In this document: piece by piece, positions 62,886 through 64,000 of the stretch
Layout of the letters: each line of letters starts with the position of its first letter
Position numbering within the stretch: the stretch's first letter is position 1
NCBI RefSeq assembly: GCF_030676415.1
Contig: NZ_JAUUTW010000026.1
Location: 1-64,000, forward strand
Source of the DNA: Peribacillus frigoritolerans
GTDB taxonomy: Bacteria; Bacillota; Bacilli; Bacillales; DSM-1321
Length of the DNA stretch: 64,000 bases
Direction of reading: 5' to 3'
Made by a program: the position numbers and the translations under genes
The notes under the pieces: generated by a model
The model's database searches: none
What the model saw: the letters and a program-made list of their open reading frames with translations, nothing else
Told to the model about the DNA's origin: nothing

Positions 62886-63055
62886 TTATTTCAGAATCTC
62901 TCCGAACAAATCCCAATTCTCAAAGTTAAATTGAACGTCTCTTTCAAAGTCTCAATTCTCAACTTTTTTTCCATCAACAACGTGGAAGTAAAAGTAATTT
63001 TGATCAGATGAATCCTTCGCCTTCTTTTGTACGAATTTTTTCAACTCTTCATGAG
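62886..63055 (-). pseudogene. decayed gene fragment
   Basis: ELKKFVQKKAKDSSDQNYFY continues as HVVDGKKVEN, an in-frame stop, then DFERDVQFNFENWDLFGEIL to a TAA at 62,886. A premature stop and the lack of a start show it is not functional. Family unknown. Confidence 0.5.
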
Positions 63056-63059
63056 TAAA

Positions 63060-63412
63060 AGGGTACAGACAGCAAAACGGAAAAATTGTACGTTAAGTTA
63101 GGAAACCTTGATATAAAAGGATTGTTCCAATAATGTCCGTTTATGGTGCTTGATTAAGTAACGTCCATGTTCTCTAAAAATGGAAAGAAATTTTGAAAAG
63201 GCAACTTCAAGTAACAGAAGAATATTTCAATGATAAAAAGTATGTTATGGGAAATCGTACACTAAAGAAAGCTTAAAAGGAGAAAAAAAGAAAAAAACTT
63301 AGACCAAATTTCAATATCATTCGTCTTATATATAAGTACAAAAATTAGGAGATGTAAAAGTATGAGTAGGTTTATACAGAAATGCATTTAAAAGGGTACA
63401 TACTGTAAATTA
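63060..63412. other. spacer with possible ECF promoter and short leader
   Basis: AAACTT and CGTCTTAT, 21 nt apart at about 63,296-63,330, resemble an ECF sigma promoter with a long spacer. A nine-codon frame (MSRFIQKCI) with TTAGGAG starts at 63,362. No other gene. Confidence 0.4.
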
Positions 63413-63424
63413 GTGGAGGGACTT

Positions 63425-63940
63425 ATGGATAATAATAATGAATATACAACAGATAAAGATGGTGCATTTTTAAAACTTTTTAAACAATACGAAAAGGATG
63501 TGTATAGGATTGCTTATGTTTATCTCAAGAATAAATCAGATGCCTTAGACATTGTTCAGGAAACTGCTTATAAAACGTACTTGAAATTTGAAACTTTGGA
63601 AAAGGAAAGTTCAGTGAAAAGTTGGATTATAAAAACAGCAATTAATTCTGCTATTGATTTAATACGAAAAAATAAAAAAATCATACCAATAGAAACTAAA
63701 AATATAAAATCAATTTTTGTAGAAAACGATATTCCGTTATCTATTTCTCTACAAAACTTATTAACTTTAATAAATGAAGATGAAAAAACGGTATTATTAT
63801 TAAAATATTATCAAGGTTACACTTTTAAAGAAATATCCGAGTTTCTAGATATACCAATTAGTACAGTTAAGTCAGGACTATACAAAAGCTTAGAGAAAAT
63901 GCGGAAATATTCAAGGAGGTCGGATTTTTATGGATTTTAA
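63425..63940 (+). CDS. ECF-type RNA polymerase sigma factor
   Basis: 171 aa from the ATG at 63,425 (GGAGGGA upstream). Sigma region 2 is visible as YRIAYVYLKNKSDALDIVQETAYKTY-type sequence (residues 27-52), and region 4 as EKTVLLLKYYQGYTFKEISE followed by IPISTVKSGLYKSLEKMR. It directs RNA polymerase to a small envelope-stress-type regulon. The closest look is SigV/SigM-like of Bacillus. It overlaps the following anti-sigma gene by 11 nt. Confidence 0.9.
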   Translation: MDNNNEYTTDKDGAFLKLFKQYEKDVYRIAYVYLKNKSDALDIVQETAYKTYLKFETLEKESSVKSWIIKTAINSAIDLIRKNKKIIPIETKNIKSIFVENDIPLSISLQNLLTLINEDEKTVLLLKYYQGYTFKEISEFLDIPISTVKSGLYKSLEKMRKYSRRSDFYGF

Positions 63941-64000
63941 AATAAAAAAAGAAATAGAAAAGATAGAAATTCCAAATGAATTACATGATTTCGTAAAATT
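63930..64000 (+). CDS. putative anti-sigma factor, N-terminus (cut by window)
   Basis: ATG at 63,930 follows AAGGAGGTC inside the end of the sigma gene. The first residues, MDFKIKKEIEKIEIPNELHD, resemble the cytoplasmic start of anti-sigma proteins paired with ECF factors. The rest lies outside the window. Confidence 0.6.
   Translation, partial: MDFKIKKEIEKIEIPNELHDFVK

Overview
The window looks like part of a large conjugative theta plasmid of a Bacillus-type member of the Bacillota. It has low GC (except two imported genes), AGGAGG ribosome sites, Bacillus small-protein families, a T-box leader, an actin-type plasmid segregation pair and a Gram-positive (Tcp/VirB4) conjugation operon. No rRNA, tRNA or CRISPR was seen.

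Region 1 (1-33,130) is the most striking part. It is a tandem array of about 35 short modules. Almost all are single genes on the minus strand, and each has an imperfect 75-90 bp repeat just after its stop codon. In gene orientation the repeat reads AACTAAC-GGGTGC-GTTAG ... CTAAC-GGGGCAG-GTTAGTT. The outer boxes are complementary to each other, the inner boxes are complementary to each other, and the spacers between them are 6 and 7 nt and unpaired. The central hairpin changes sequence from copy to copy while keeping its pairing. This is the architecture of integron attC sites, and the modules look like gene cassettes. Contents are typical of a cassette pool: PhzF-like, S66/MccF-like, three MFS transporters (one behind a T-box), two copies of lspA, a type I signal peptidase, a membrane-anchored MutS-like ATPase, methyltransferase/YeiL-like/cupin, VanZ, a nucleotidyltransferase, a Clp_N-GNAT fusion, GNAT, HAD, DinB, GrpB, lipoproteins and many tiny membrane proteins. 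No integron integrase is in the window. IS110-family elements interrupt attC-like sites at 1-157 and 31,471-33,076, and a third IS110 is a remnant at 14.8-15.1 kb. The noncoding leader of the complete IS110 contains matches to the attC core, as expected of a bridge RNA aimed at these sites. A GC-rich membrane protein and a PRISE-like reductase with an HxlR regulator sit at the right end of the array.

Region 2 (33.1-41.3 kb) is plasmid maintenance: a MerR-like coiled-coil protein, a 1.1 kb non-coding tract with five ~38-bp repeats spaced 219-286 bp (candidate centromere), a ParR-like/ParM-like pair, a replication initiator, an iteron origin with two repeat families, and an archaeo-eukaryotic-type primase.

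Region 3 (41.3-54.3 kb) is transfer: a 145-bp nested inverted repeat with five AGTTCAA repeats (candidate oriT or other origin), then a tightly packed operon encoding a Replic_Relax protein, VirD4-type coupling protein, TcpC-, TcpD- and TcpE-like proteins, VirB4 ATPase, a lipoprotein, a polytopic VirB6-like protein, a CwlT-type two-domain hydrolase and an NTF2-like accessory protein. A ParB-like orphan follows.

Region 4 (54.3-64 kb) is accessory and partly decayed: a frameshifted IS6-family element, an XhlA-like protein, small plasmid proteins, a frameshifted ribbon-helix-helix gene, a spermidine-synthase-like gene between two 243-bp direct repeats (candidate duplicated small RNA), a secreted subtilase, and an ECF sigma/anti-sigma pair cut by the window edge.
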